Shown: one piece after another, positions 1-8,441 of the stretch
Layout of the letters: each line of letters begins with the position of its first letter
Numbering within the stretch: the first letter of the stretch is position 1
Assembly: GCA_017403345.1 (NCBI GenBank)
Contig: JAFQOH010000025.1
Coordinates: 1-64,000 of the forward strand
Source of the DNA: RGIG3701 sp017403345
GTDB lineage: Bacteria > Planctomycetota > Planctomycetia > Pirellulales > Thermoguttaceae
Reading direction: 5' to 3'
DNA: 64,000 nt
Notes under the pieces: model-generated
Seen by the model: the letters and a program-made list of their open reading frames with translations, nothing else
Database searches by the model: none
Told to the model about the DNA's origin: nothing
Position numbers and translations under genes: made by a program

Positions 1-1751
1 CCGTCGGCGGTGAACAGGATGCCGTCCACGCTCTTGAAATGCGTATTGCCCGCAGAGACACGGATCTCGGTCAGTCTATTGCACTCGGCAAATGGACCGC
101 CGCCAATGCTCGTCACGCTGTCGGGGATCGTCACCGACGTGAGGCTCTTGCACTCGTAGAACGCGTAATATCCAATGCTCGTCACGCTGTTGGGGATCGT
201 CACCGACGTGAGGCGCCCGCACCCGCTGAACGCTTCATTTCCAATGCTCGTCACGCTGTCGGGGATCGTCACCGACGTGAGGCTATCGCACCAGCTGAAC
301 GCTTCATTTCCAATGCTCGTCACGCTGTCGGGGATCGTCACCGACGTGAGGCTGCGGCACCAGCTGAACGCTTCATTTCCAATGCTCGTCACGCTGTCGG
401 GGATCGTCACCGACGTGAGGCTGTTGCACCAACTGAACGCGGAATTTCCAATGCTCGTCACGCCGTAGGGAATGTCTACGGTTTCGGCATCGCCGGTGTA
501 TTTGGTAATGGTGACGGAGTCGTCGGAAATTTCATATTTAAATTTACCTTCCTCTAGGGTCTGCCGCAGATCTGTCATGTTTACACAGGAAGCAGAGTCA
601 TTTGGCAGAAGTTCTTTACGGCGTTCTTCCAATTCCTTTTCTTTTTGGCGAAACACATCAAAACGCTCATTCAGTTCTTTTTCCCGACGTTCCAGTTCTG
701 ACTGTTGCTGTTCGAGGAGTTTTTGGTCTTTTTCCAAATGCCCGCGGTTTTCCTCGAGTTCCTTTTCTCGGAGCGTCAGCGCACTGCGTTCTTCATCCAG
801 ATGCAAACGTTCTTCTTCCAGGGCTTTTTTCTGTGCCGCGATCCCAGTCTCGCCAGCCAATGCCGCGATAAATTCTCCGCATGAAGTGAAACGGTCCGAT
901 GGATCGTAAGCCAAGGCTTTCAATAGAACGTCATTCTGAGTGTCAGTAAGCGCGGGGATCGGACTCGGCTGTTTTTGTTTCAGAATGGCATAATGCGCGT
1001 CGTTATTGCCTTTGTAAGGCAAGCGTCCGGCAAGCAGTTCGTAAGTCATGATCCCAAGCGAATATTCATCCGTTCGTTTGTCCTGATTATCCGCGATGTG
1101 CTGTTCCGGTGCTTTATACGCAGGTGTACCGGAATCGGCACAGCCATGCTCCGTGAAGTTTTCTTCCTCATTATGCAGCTGGGCGGCGATGCCGAAATCA
1201 ATGAGCCACGGCCGGGAAAGCTCGCCCGGTTTACGGAACATGATATTTTCCGGCTTCACGTCCCGGTGAAAAACGCCTTCACTGTGGACAGCATCCAGCG
1301 CACCGGCGATCGGACGGAGGATCGGCAGGAGCATAGAAAGCGGGAGTCCGTTTTCGTGTCCTTCCTGTACCCCAAACCACTCGCGGAGCGTCTCGCCCTC
1401 AGCGTATGCCATCACGAGGAAAGTGCCGTAATTCGGGTCAAGCTCGATCCCGAGAAGCGGACAGATGTGTGGATGATAGAGGGACTGGGTGAGCCGAAAA
1501 ATACGCTGGACCTCTTCGACGGCGCTTTTCTTGTCACGCAGGTCGTTTCGCAGCAGCTTACAAACAACACGGTGGAGATCCTGCTTTCCAGAGACCTTCA
1601 TCGCCAGCCACGTCTGACCCATTCCACCTTTTTGGAGTTTTTTCTCAAGACGGTAGTTTTGATGCTCGCCAAGTAAATACCCCGGTTCCAGTCCATTAAA
1701 CTGCTTGGGTTCGGGTTCAGGTCCAATGGTAGATTCATATGTCTTGGCCAT
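1..1751 (-). CDS. Ser/Thr protein kinase with coiled coil and BspA-type leucine-rich repeats (3' end outside window)
   Basis: This is a Hanks-type kinase that continues beyond the window edge; about 583 residues are visible. The kinase domain comes first: glycine loop KGGMG (41-45), Lys65 in VVCKLL, catalytic HRDVKPEN (162-169), DFG (185-187) and APE (214-216). All key residues are present, so it should be active. Residues about 305-385 form a Glu/Lys/Arg-rich coiled coil. From about residue 408 there are 23-residue repeats built on VTSIGNxAFxxCxSLTSV, the LRR_5 pattern of BspA-like proteins. No membrane segment is seen in the visible part. The start at 1751 follows a weak GGGG site and lies 45 bp from a TTGAAA/TAGAAT promoter. 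Inference: the repeats bind a partner that controls or is targeted by the kinase. Confidence 0.9.
   Translation of the reverse strand, partial: MAKTYESTIGPEPEPKQFNGLEPGYLLGEHQNYRLEKKLQKGGMGQTWLAMKVSGKQDLHRVVCKLLRNDLRDKKSAVEEVQRIFRLTQSLYHPHICPLLGIELDPNYGTFLVMAYAEGETLREWFGVQEGHENGLPLSMLLPILRPIAGALDAVHSEGVFHRDVKPENIMFRKPGELSRPWLIDFGIAAQLHNEEENFTEHGCADSGTPAYKAPEQHIADNQDKRTDEYSLGIMTYELLAGRLPYKGNNDAHYAILKQKQPSPIPALTDTQNDVLLKALAYDPSDRFTSCGEFIAALAGETGIAAQKKALEEERLHLDEERSALTLREKELEENRGHLEKDQKLLEQQQSELERREKELNERFDVFRQKEKELEERRKELLPNDSASCVNMTDLRQTLEEGKFKYEISDDSVTITKYTGDAETVDIPYGVTSIGNSAFSWCNSLTSVTIPDSVTSIGNEAFSWCRSLTSVTIPDSVTSIGNEAFSWCDSLTSVTIPDSVTSIGNEAFSGCGRLTSVTIPNSVTSIGYYAFYECKSLTSVTIPDSVTSIGGGPFAECNRLTEIRVSAGNTHFKSVDGILFTAD
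103..470 (-). repeat. 69-bp in-frame tandem repeat encoding 23-residue LRR_5 units
   Basis: The motif CCAATGCTCGTCACG recurs at 103, 172, 241, 310, 379 and 448, an exact 69-bp spacing. Each unit encodes one 23-residue leucine-rich repeat of the kinase gene. Some units are nearly identical at DNA level, which suggests recent duplication or gene conversion. Confidence 0.95.
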
Positions 1752-1795
1752 AAAAAATACCCCACATAAAAATGAACAAAATAAACTATTTTTTT

Positions 1796-1823
1796 ATTCT
1801 ATCTAAATTTTGAGAAATTTCAA
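1796..1823 (-). promoter_or_regulatory. Predicted sigma-70-type promoter of the LRR kinase
   Basis: On the minus strand TTGAAA (1818-1823) and TAGAAT (1796-1801) are 16 bp apart, about 45 bp upstream of the kinase start. Confidence 0.5.
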
Positions 1824-1874
1824 GTGTGCGAGTGAAAAATGCCTATATTTTTGGGAAAATTTCGCTGGAATTAT

Positions 1875-1908
1875 GAAAAAACGGGCCAAAACGTACTGTT
1901 TCAGCCCG
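1875..1908 (-). terminator. Rho-independent terminator downstream of the URO-D family gene
   Basis: The minus strand reads CGGGC, a 17-nt loop, GCCCG and then six T, starting 24 bp after the stop of the URO-D gene. Confidence 0.6.
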
Positions 1909-1932
1909 GTTGGAAACTGTTTCAGGTTTGGA

Positions 1933-2952
1933 TCAATAGTCCGGCAACGGCATCCTGCGCCGCCAGTTGAGCATCGCACAGGAAATATTGCGCATGGTGA
2001 CCTGCGGGGAGACCTGACATTCCGCAATGACATTCTGCTCGTTAAAGATCGTGCGCCAAGCAAGTATCTGCTCCGAGATCGCTTCCTCCGTGTTGTTCTC
2101 AATGAAGGAGGGCTTCAGGATCGGATGGAACGCGATCCGCTGTCCGTAGCGCTGAACAAGCATTTCGGCATCCATCATTTCCGCATCAAAACGAATGGCG
2201 TCGACGCCTGCGTAGATCAGTCCGGGGATCAGTTCTTCAAAATTTCCGGAACCGGTAAAGTAAACGAATTTGTCCGCATTGCGTATCTTCTGGCAGAACT
2301 CGTGCAGCATGGGTACGAGGATCTCGTTCCACCGAGCAAGCGAGATCCGGACCCCGCGTTCGTCAGCGAGGTCGTCCTCCAGCCCGATCGCGTCGGCACC
2401 GGTCCTGCACCAGGCATCGACTTGGCGGAAATAGTACTCAAAGAAACGCTGCATGATCTCTTTCAATGCACGCGGTTTGCGCTGAATGAGTTCCTGCGCA
2501 CTTTCCAGTCCGCCGAGGGCACAGAGTCTTCGAAACGGGTGGATCCGCGTTTGAGCCAGCGTGAAATGGGATGTGTTGTCGCACTGGATGTTGACGAACT
2601 CCCGAATGTCGTCCGTAACCGGAGTTTTCGGGAAACGGATCCCTTCCAGCTCCAAAATATCATCATAACGCGGAGTTTCCGAAGGCGTCCAAGTGCCATC
2701 AGTGTTTTTGCTCCACGAACAGCCCCACTCGTCTTTTACCTGGTTTTTCGGCTCGGCCGAAGTCTCTGCTTCAAGACAGGCAGTCGGAAAACTGAAATCC
2801 AGCATTTCCAGATCGTTCTGGAAACGGGAACGAAGCATCGCGCAAAATTCCGAGCGCTCCCGCTCCAGCGTCTGCGGGATCCGCAACAGCATGGGAACCG
2901 GTGCGGTAAGCTGATGGCATAAAGTATTGATTACTCGGTCTCTGGAAGTCAT
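1933..2952 (-). CDS. Uroporphyrinogen decarboxylase (URO-D) family protein
   Basis: This 339-residue soluble protein has the overall pattern of the URO-D superfamily, a TIM-barrel fold that includes HemE and corrinoid-linked methyltransferases. Supporting stretches are GADAIGLEDDLADERG near residue 190, the Phe/Tyr-rich helix before it, and a late GVDAIRFDAEM segment. The N-terminal region does not look like classical HemE, and no haem biosynthesis gene is nearby. It resembles the divergent URO-D family proteins that are numerous in PVC and other anaerobic genomes, whose substrates are mostly unknown. It is a single-gene unit with its own terminator. The family call is fairly firm; the reaction is not. 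Confidence 0.75.
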   Translation of the reverse strand: MTSRDRVINTLCHQLTAPVPMLLRIPQTLERERSEFCAMLRSRFQNDLEMLDFSFPTACLEAETSAEPKNQVKDEWGCSWSKNTDGTWTPSETPRYDDILELEGIRFPKTPVTDDIREFVNIQCDNTSHFTLAQTRIHPFRRLCALGGLESAQELIQRKPRALKEIMQRFFEYYFRQVDAWCRTGADAIGLEDDLADERGVRISLARWNEILVPMLHEFCQKIRNADKFVYFTGSGNFEELIPGLIYAGVDAIRFDAEMMDAEMLVQRYGQRIAFHPILKPSFIENNTEEAISEQILAWRTIFNEQNVIAECQVSPQVTMRNISCAMLNWRRRMPLPDY

Positions 2953-3211
2953 AGGGTTGACGTGGTTATTGGGGACACACAGTCTGCCGCCGTTTTGTTT
3001 CGGACGGGTCTCACGGATCTCGCAGATAAGCCTTTAGCGGGATCGGAAACAGGCACTGGACAGCAGTCTGTCATCTGACTAAAAATTTAAAACTTTCTTC
3101 AATCTGCATATTATGGAAATCTCTCAAAAAAATGCAAGAGCATTTCCCCAAAAATATGGCAAAATTTTTACTTATTTTGTTAAAATTTAACGAAAATGAA
3201 AAATGTTTGAA
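2953..3211. other. AT-rich intergenic region without a recognisable gene
   Basis: Between the URO-D and LptF/G genes, both on the minus strand, no coding region or strong hairpin is seen. It should hold the URO-D promoter and the end of the LptF/G transcript. Confidence 0.5.
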
Positions 3212-4447
3212 TTAAGTATAAAGTTCATGATATAAAATCGCAGCGGTCAGCGCAGTTACCGCGATAGGGACCCATGCTCCGACTGCCGGCGAAAAGCCAT
3301 AGTGATTGATCAGGGAATTCCCAAGTATGACTGCGGCATAGTAAAAAACGCTGAAGAACATAAGATAGAGCGCGACCAGCAATTTGTATTTGATCCGCCC
3401 GGAAAGTATGATCGGAATCACGCAGAAAATGAAAGCAGTTTCCTGCAGCGGCCTCAATACTCGGCAATGGAACTGCGAGTAGAGAGAATTCTGCGGTTTT
3501 GTTTCCTTCGAAGCGCTCAATTCCCGGCAGATCGTGACCAGCGACATGGGGATGTTTTTCTTGGTCAGATCGACGAGATTTCTCGGCGGGATGGTTGAGA
3601 CGATAAATACTTCTCCATCTTCCAGCCATTTCATCTTCTCATTCCTGTTCGTGTAGAAGATCGGCATTTTGACGGTTTTTTCCGGTGAGAATTTAAGCTC
3701 AAATTCGTATTTCTCTGCGTTTTCCAACCAGGTCTTCGTCTTCAGGTCTTTAATGTTTCGGAGAACATAACCGGCGGGATGTTCGTCGGTATTGGGGAGC
3801 CATTGGATCCGGCCGGCATCCAGAACATCCGGAAGAGAGCGGGTCAGTTCACTGGAAAGGATGAATTTTCCGTTTTCAAACGTACCGTTCTCCAAATCGA
3901 CATTCGTGCCGTAAAGTTTGATGGAAGTAACGTCATCGTTTTGGGGAATATTCTTCTTTTGGGCAGTGTTGTCGGCATCAATGAATTTCTTTGAATCCGC
4001 CCCCGGCCAGTTTTGGCATTGGGCATAAAAGACTTCTTCGACGGTACACATGAAGAGATTGAGACCGATGGCTGCAATGAAAAAGGGGACTGCGATCCTG
4101 TATCGCGGAAGTCCAGCGCCAAGAAGCGGGATGAGCGGGCCAGTTCGGTTGGAAGAGACCATGATGTTTTTGTCTAAGAGGCAGAAGGTCGCCATGAGCG
4201 AGGCCGTGACGATGATCGGCTGGAGTTTGAGCAGGTAACTCAGGACGACGAGGGTGTGGTATTGCGCATAGATGACTAATGCTTTTCCGAGGGGGATCTC
4301 CGTAAAGAGTTCCTTGACGGCATCCTGCTGCTGGGTAATATTCCCGAGGATCGAGAAAAGAAAGAGACCAAAATGAATGGCGGCCGCCATGCAAAGGTAA
4401 CGCTTCATGAAGTGAAGGTCTACAGTCTTAAGGAACGCGATTTTCAT
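3212..4447 (-). CDS. LptF/LptG family permease (YjgP/YjgQ)
   Basis: At 411 residues it has the family length. LptF and LptG form the inner-membrane part of the LptB2FG transporter that extracts lipopolysaccharide and passes it to LptC. The layout fits: an N-terminal membrane segment after MKIAFLKTVDLHFMKRYL, a second near residues 55-85, a third near 100-120, a periplasmic domain of about 200 residues, then three hydrophobic segments near the C terminus. The LptF and LptG subfamilies cannot be told apart by eye. It is divergent from waaA, another LPS gene, across 261 bp, which supports a role in LPS export. No LptB ATPase is adjacent. Confidence 0.85.
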   Translation of the reverse strand: MKIAFLKTVDLHFMKRYLCMAAAIHFGLFLFSILGNITQQQDAVKELFTEIPLGKALVIYAQYHTLVVLSYLLKLQPIIVTASLMATFCLLDKNIMVSSNRTGPLIPLLGAGLPRYRIAVPFFIAAIGLNLFMCTVEEVFYAQCQNWPGADSKKFIDADNTAQKKNIPQNDDVTSIKLYGTNVDLENGTFENGKFILSSELTRSLPDVLDAGRIQWLPNTDEHPAGYVLRNIKDLKTKTWLENAEKYEFELKFSPEKTVKMPIFYTNRNEKMKWLEDGEVFIVSTIPPRNLVDLTKKNIPMSLVTICRELSASKETKPQNSLYSQFHCRVLRPLQETAFIFCVIPIILSGRIKYKLLVALYLMFFSVFYYAAVILGNSLINHYGFSPAVGAWVPIAVTALTAAILYHELYT

Positions 4448-4636
4448 GGGGAATGTTTTCTCAAAAAGGTCAAACAGGATCGGGAAAACGTCAAAATACC
4501 ATCCGCGGCATACGGAAACGCGCGATTTTGCGGGAACCGGCGGCGTGTGTCGGAGACCCGGAATAGCGTCTCTGTTCCTATTTTACACTTTTTTAAATTT
4601 TTGACCAGTGGGATTCCCAAAATTTATTTTTTTTGC

Positions 4637-4642
4637 TATACT
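4637..4642 (+). promoter_or_regulatory. Extended -10 element upstream of waaA
   Basis: TGCTATACT (4634-4642) matches an extended -10 box (TGnTATAAT). The best -35 at 17 bp, TTCCCA, is poor. It lies 67 bp upstream of the waaA start. Confidence 0.45.
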
Positions 4643-4708
4643 GCTGTCGTTTTGCGTTTTGAATGGGTCAAAAACGCGGTTTGGGAACGTTTTTCGGGAT
4701 TTTTTCGC

Positions 4709-6037
4709 ATGATCGTTTCGTTTTTTTTCAATTTTTGCTACCTGATCCTGTTGGTGATTTTTTTTCCGTACCTGATTTTTTCAGCGCTTTTTCGCGGAAA
4801 GTATCGGGAAGGATTTTCAGAAAAGTTCCTCGGCTGTGTTCCGAAGTGCGTTTCGAAGTGCGGCACAAACGCCCGCCGCGTTTGGATCCATGCCGTAAGT
4901 GTGGGCGAGGTGAATCTTGCAGCCTCGATCCTCCGCGAGCTGGAGCGCAGACATCCCGATTGGGAATTCGTCATTTCCTCCACGTCTCGCACCGGTCTGG
5001 AACTTGCCCGAAAGAAATTCGCTGGAAAGACTGTCTTTTACGCACCTCTGGATCTTTCATGGGCGGTAGGTCAGGCGTTTTCCAGGCTTCAGCCCGATTT
5101 TCTCATTCTCGTGGAACTGGAGATCTGGCCTAATCTCCTTCTTCAGGCCAAGCGGCGCGGGATCCCCGTTTTCGTCATGAACGGCCGGCTTGGCGAGAAG
5201 AGTTTTCGGAATTATCGGCGTGTTCGGCCCATTTTTGCCCGGCTGATGCGCACACTTGCTCTCGTGACGGCACAGGATGAAGCGAGTGCGGAACGTTTTC
5301 GTGCACTCGGAGTGCCTGATGACCGCGTCGTGAACGTCGGATCCATCAAGTATGACGGCGCACAGTCTGACCGAGGAAATGAAAAGACCCGACGGCTTGC
5401 AGCACTCTGGGACGTTCGGGAGACAGACCGGATCTTTCTGGCAGGAAGTACGCAGGATCCGGAGGAATCGATGGCGCTGGAAGTCTTCCGAAGACTCAAG
5501 CCAACGCACCCGGAACTGCGTCTGATCCTCGTTCCGCGCCATGCAGAGAGATTCGGCGAAGTGGAAAAAATGCTCGAAAAAGAAGGGACAGATTTTCAGC
5601 GCCGTTCGGAACTCTCGGAAGAAAATCAAGATGGGACCCCGAACGAAAGCCGAAACGAGATCCCGCGGAAAGACATTCTGCTGGTCGACACGATCGGAGA
5701 ACTTGGCGGATGGTGGGGGACTTCCTTTGCCGGTTTTGTCGGCGGGAGCATGGGATCGCGCGGCGGGCAGAATATGCTTGAGCCGGCAGCGTTCGGTACC
5801 GCAGTGTCGTTTGGTCCGAATACGTGGAATTTCCGCGACATCGTAAACGCCCTCCTCTCGCATTCCGCCGCCGTCGTCGTTCGCAGCACGGACGAAATGA
5901 CCGATTTTGTGCGCAAAACGCTGGAAGACGCCGATTTCGCGCAAACACTCGGCCGAAACGCTGCCGCACTGGTCGCCTCCCAGCAGGGAGCACTGAAGAA
6001 GACGATGGATCTTTTCGATTCCCAAACGGGAAACTGA
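4709..6037 (+). CDS. waaA: 3-deoxy-D-manno-octulosonic acid (Kdo) transferase
   Basis: WaaA (KdtA) adds Kdo to lipid IVA at the cytoplasmic face of the inner membrane. The protein has 442 residues, close to the usual length of about 425. It begins with a membrane anchor (FFFNFCYLILLVIFFPYLIF), then the N-terminal glycosyltransferase-B domain with HAVSVGE (61-67, containing the family's catalytic Glu), FVISSTSRTG, FLILVELEIWPNL and NGRLGEKSFRNY. The C-terminal domain has GGSMGSRGGQN (345-355) followed by LEPAAFGTAVSFGP. The reading frame stays open upstream to 4373, but that part overlaps the divergent LptF/G gene. ATG 4709 starts directly before the anchor, so it is chosen. Residues about 310-325 are a hydrophilic insert. 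Confidence 0.93.
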   Translation: MIVSFFFNFCYLILLVIFFPYLIFSALFRGKYREGFSEKFLGCVPKCVSKCGTNARRVWIHAVSVGEVNLAASILRELERRHPDWEFVISSTSRTGLELARKKFAGKTVFYAPLDLSWAVGQAFSRLQPDFLILVELEIWPNLLLQAKRRGIPVFVMNGRLGEKSFRNYRRVRPIFARLMRTLALVTAQDEASAERFRALGVPDDRVVNVGSIKYDGAQSDRGNEKTRRLAALWDVRETDRIFLAGSTQDPEESMALEVFRRLKPTHPELRLILVPRHAERFGEVEKMLEKEGTDFQRRSELSEENQDGTPNESRNEIPRKDILLVDTIGELGGWWGTSFAGFVGGSMGSRGGQNMLEPAAFGTAVSFGPNTWNFRDIVNALLSHSAAVVVRSTDEMTDFVRKTLEDADFAQTLGRNAAALVASQQGALKKTMDLFDSQTGN

Positions 6038-6408
6038 CCCCAAACGCACACAGCTCCTTCCCCTTCCGCTCACCACCCCCGCTCACCACCCCCGCTCACC
6101 ACCCCCCGCTCACCACCCCCCGGTCGAAACCTGCCGGGGGGAAAGCAAAGAACCGTGTGCCGTAAGATGAGTAATATTTACTCTCGATTATCCATCCATA
6201 CCCACCCCCACCGATCCAATGTAAATGACAAGCCCAATGCAGAATGTGATCTCAGCCCCAAACTCCGAAATCGCACCACCGAAACTGCGAAAGACTGGAA
6301 CTTACAAAATTTCTCCCCGCCCCCTTGACTTTTTAATGCTGAAAGATTAAAATCAGTGTGTGTTTGGACCGTTTGTTTTTTGAGTTCCTTCCCCCTGCCT
6401 GCGATTTT
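6038..6408. other. Intergenic region with a C-rich 13-bp repeat and a GC-rich hairpin
   Basis: This 371-bp gap between waaA and the sugar transporter holds four copies of CTCACCACCCCCG (6069-6121) and a perfect hairpin, CCCCCCGG / CCGGGGGG, at 6116-6141. The hairpin has no T-run, so termination there is uncertain. No gene is evident in the remainder. Confidence 0.6.
6069..6121. repeat. 13-bp C-rich tandem repeat, four copies
   Basis: CTCACC starts at 6069, 6082, 6095 and 6109, with spacings of 13, 13 and 14 bp. The array begins about 30 bp after the waaA stop codon and runs straight into the GC-rich hairpin. Confidence 0.85.
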
Positions 6409-7833
6409 ATGGATACACGACACACGCCCCTCGTTTCCCGTTCCGTACTTTGGCCGTTCATCCTCCTGACGACGCTTTTCGCGTGGTGGGGGCTGGCGAA
6501 TAATATGACGGACACGCTGCTTCCTGCTTTCAAGCGGATCATGAGTTTCAATGACGGAACGACTGCCTGGATCCAGGTCGTCTGTTACGCTCTAGGATAC
6601 GGCTGCTTCGCCATTCCCGGCGCGATCTTCATGAAGAAATTTACGTATAAAGCGGGCGTTCTGCTTGGTTTGGGAATGTTCGTCGCCGGCACACTCGCAT
6701 TTTTTCCCGCTCAATTCGCGTACCAGTCTCCGACGGCGTGTTACCTGATCTACCTCGGCGCGATCCTCGTCACGTTCGGCGGGCTGGCCATTTTGGAGAC
6801 CGCGTGCAATGGGTATATCTGCGCAATGGGTAAACCGGAAACGGCAGTCCGGAGGCTCAATCTCGCACAGTCGTTCAATCCGTTCGGGTCGCTCGTCGGG
6901 ATCATTTTGAGTCAGATCTTCATCCTCTCGCAGCTCAGCCCCCTGACGGCAGAGGACCGAAGTCTGCTTCCGGCCGCGGAATTGGCGCAGATCCAACAGT
7001 CGGAACTTTCGGCAGTCTCGGCGACCTACGCGATGATCGGACTCGTTCTGCTCGCGACATGGCTGGCGATCTTCTTCACGCGGATGCCGACTATTCGGGA
7101 AAAGGAGACGAAGATCGACTTCTTCGGAACGTGGAAACGCCTCCTGCGCAACCGGAACTACGTACTGGGCGTCGCAGCACTTTTTTTCGTGGTCGGCTCG
7201 CACATCGCATGCTGGTCTTTCACGGTCCGATACTCCATGGCGGCGCTGAATTTGGACGAAATCGCGCGAAACACGCCGGAAATGCTCCGAAACATTGAGC
7301 CGGTGAGCCGCATTTTCTACGATTTGTGCGAGACGGCCGGACTCACGGGATTCATTCCGAAAACGGCGGAACAGTGCGGCGCGACGTTTTACATTTTCTC
7401 GCAGATACTGTTCATCGGCGGCCGTTTTTCCTGCACGGGACTCATGAGCCGCGTGCGTCCCTCGACGCTCCTGACGCTCTTCGCGCTCGGTGCGCTGACC
7501 TGCTGCCTGATCGTGACGGCCAGCCCGAATCTGCTCGGTGTTTACGCGCTGGTTTGCGCGTCGGGGTTCATGTCGCTGATGTTCCCGACCATCTTCAGCT
7601 ACGGTACGCGGGGACTGGGAGACGACACGAAAATGGCCGGCGCGGGAATGGTCACGATGCTCTGCGGCGGCGCGATCCTGACGCAGCTTCAGGGGATGAT
7701 CTCTGACGCCTCCGGTTCCATCGCTCTGGCATATGCGATCCCGGCGTTCGCATTTTTCATGATCCTGTGCTACGCTCTGTTCGTTTGCCGGAAACTTGAC
7801 GTGCCGTCGTCGGAAAGCGGGGAGACGGCATGA
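6409..7833 (+). CDS. MFS sugar permease, FucP (fucose/hexose:H+ symporter) family
   Basis: This is a 474-residue polytopic protein with about twelve membrane segments. It belongs to the fucose/galactose/glucose:H+ symporter family of the major facilitator superfamily. Family marks are LFAWWGLANNMTDTLLPAF in the first helix, the early acidic residue, LAQSFNPFGSLVG (QSFNPFG at 154-160) and GLAILETACNGYI. Substrates of relatives include L-fucose, glucose, galactose and N-acetylglucosamine; the sequence does not settle which is used here. ATG 6409 is preferred over in-frame codons further upstream because it starts just before the first helix. Its last codons overlap the next gene as ATGA, so the two are probably translationally coupled. 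Confidence 0.9.
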   Translation: MDTRHTPLVSRSVLWPFILLTTLFAWWGLANNMTDTLLPAFKRIMSFNDGTTAWIQVVCYALGYGCFAIPGAIFMKKFTYKAGVLLGLGMFVAGTLAFFPAQFAYQSPTACYLIYLGAILVTFGGLAILETACNGYICAMGKPETAVRRLNLAQSFNPFGSLVGIILSQIFILSQLSPLTAEDRSLLPAAELAQIQQSELSAVSATYAMIGLVLLATWLAIFFTRMPTIREKETKIDFFGTWKRLLRNRNYVLGVAALFFVVGSHIACWSFTVRYSMAALNLDEIARNTPEMLRNIEPVSRIFYDLCETAGLTGFIPKTAEQCGATFYIFSQILFIGGRFSCTGLMSRVRPSTLLTLFALGALTCCLIVTASPNLLGVYALVCASGFMSLMFPTIFSYGTRGLGDDTKMAGAGMVTMLCGGAILTQLQGMISDASGSIALAYAIPAFAFFMILCYALFVCRKLDVPSSESGETA

Positions 7834-8441
7834 GTGAAAACCGTTTTTCAGGGTCTCGCGGCCCCGGTTTCCTTTCCCGGTTCTTCGCGCTCTTTTCCAG
7901 AATCATGTTTTGGGGCTGCTGCGCGTACCTTGGGCTGCTGGCTCTGTCCCTCCTGACGTTCACTCTCAAGCCAATGCTTCTGAATCACGACACGTGGACC
8001 GAAAAAACGAAGACCATGCTCGAAAAAAAGTGCCGGCTGGAAATTCCCGATACGCTGGAATGGCATGGTTTCGCGTGGAGGCACTCTTTTCGCGATGAGC
8101 ATATTTCCGGCGAATTCACTGGATCGCTTTCAGAACTGGAATGCTTCTTTCCTCCAAAACGCTTTCTCTGGCAGGAGATCCGTGATCCTGAGCAGGAACA
8201 GACCATTCATCTGCGGTTTCCGAATGTTCCGCATTGGGAGCAGGAACGCGAAAAAGCTGTTTTCGTGATTTCCGGTCAAGAAAACGACATTCCGCTCTCC
8301 GCCCTCGCCGTCCTTCCGGTTTCGGAGAACGTTCCGGAAGAGCTTTCGCCTGAAAGTCCGCTTCGTATTCGGTTCCTGATCCTTTACGGATGCTCACGAA
8401 CGAATACTCACGGAGCCGCGTTTTCAGGCAGCGGTCCATGA
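7830..8441 (+). CDS. Hypothetical protein with one N-terminal membrane segment
   Basis: This 203-residue protein is not recognised. It has a short basic N terminus, one membrane helix at about residues 22-46, and a soluble Trp-, Glu- and Arg-rich remainder that probably lies outside the cytoplasm. The start codon overlaps the stop of the FucP-type transporter (ATGA), so it is almost certainly co-transcribed with it. Its last 34 bp overlap the 3' end of the convergent kinase gene at 8408. A role linked to sugar uptake is only a guess from the overlap. Confidence 0.65.
   Translation: MSENRFSGSRGPGFLSRFFALFSRIMFWGCCAYLGLLALSLLTFTLKPMLLNHDTWTEKTKTMLEKKCRLEIPDTLEWHGFAWRHSFRDEHISGEFTGSLSELECFFPPKRFLWQEIRDPEQEQTIHLRFPNVPHWEQEREKAVFVISGQENDIPLSALAVLPVSENVPEELSPESPLRIRFLILYGCSRTNTHGAAFSGSGP

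Noticed and set aside
103..470. 69-bp repeats as an intergenic satellite or a plus-strand gene
   Set aside because: They are in frame on the minus strand and encode typical LRR_5 units continuous with a kinase.
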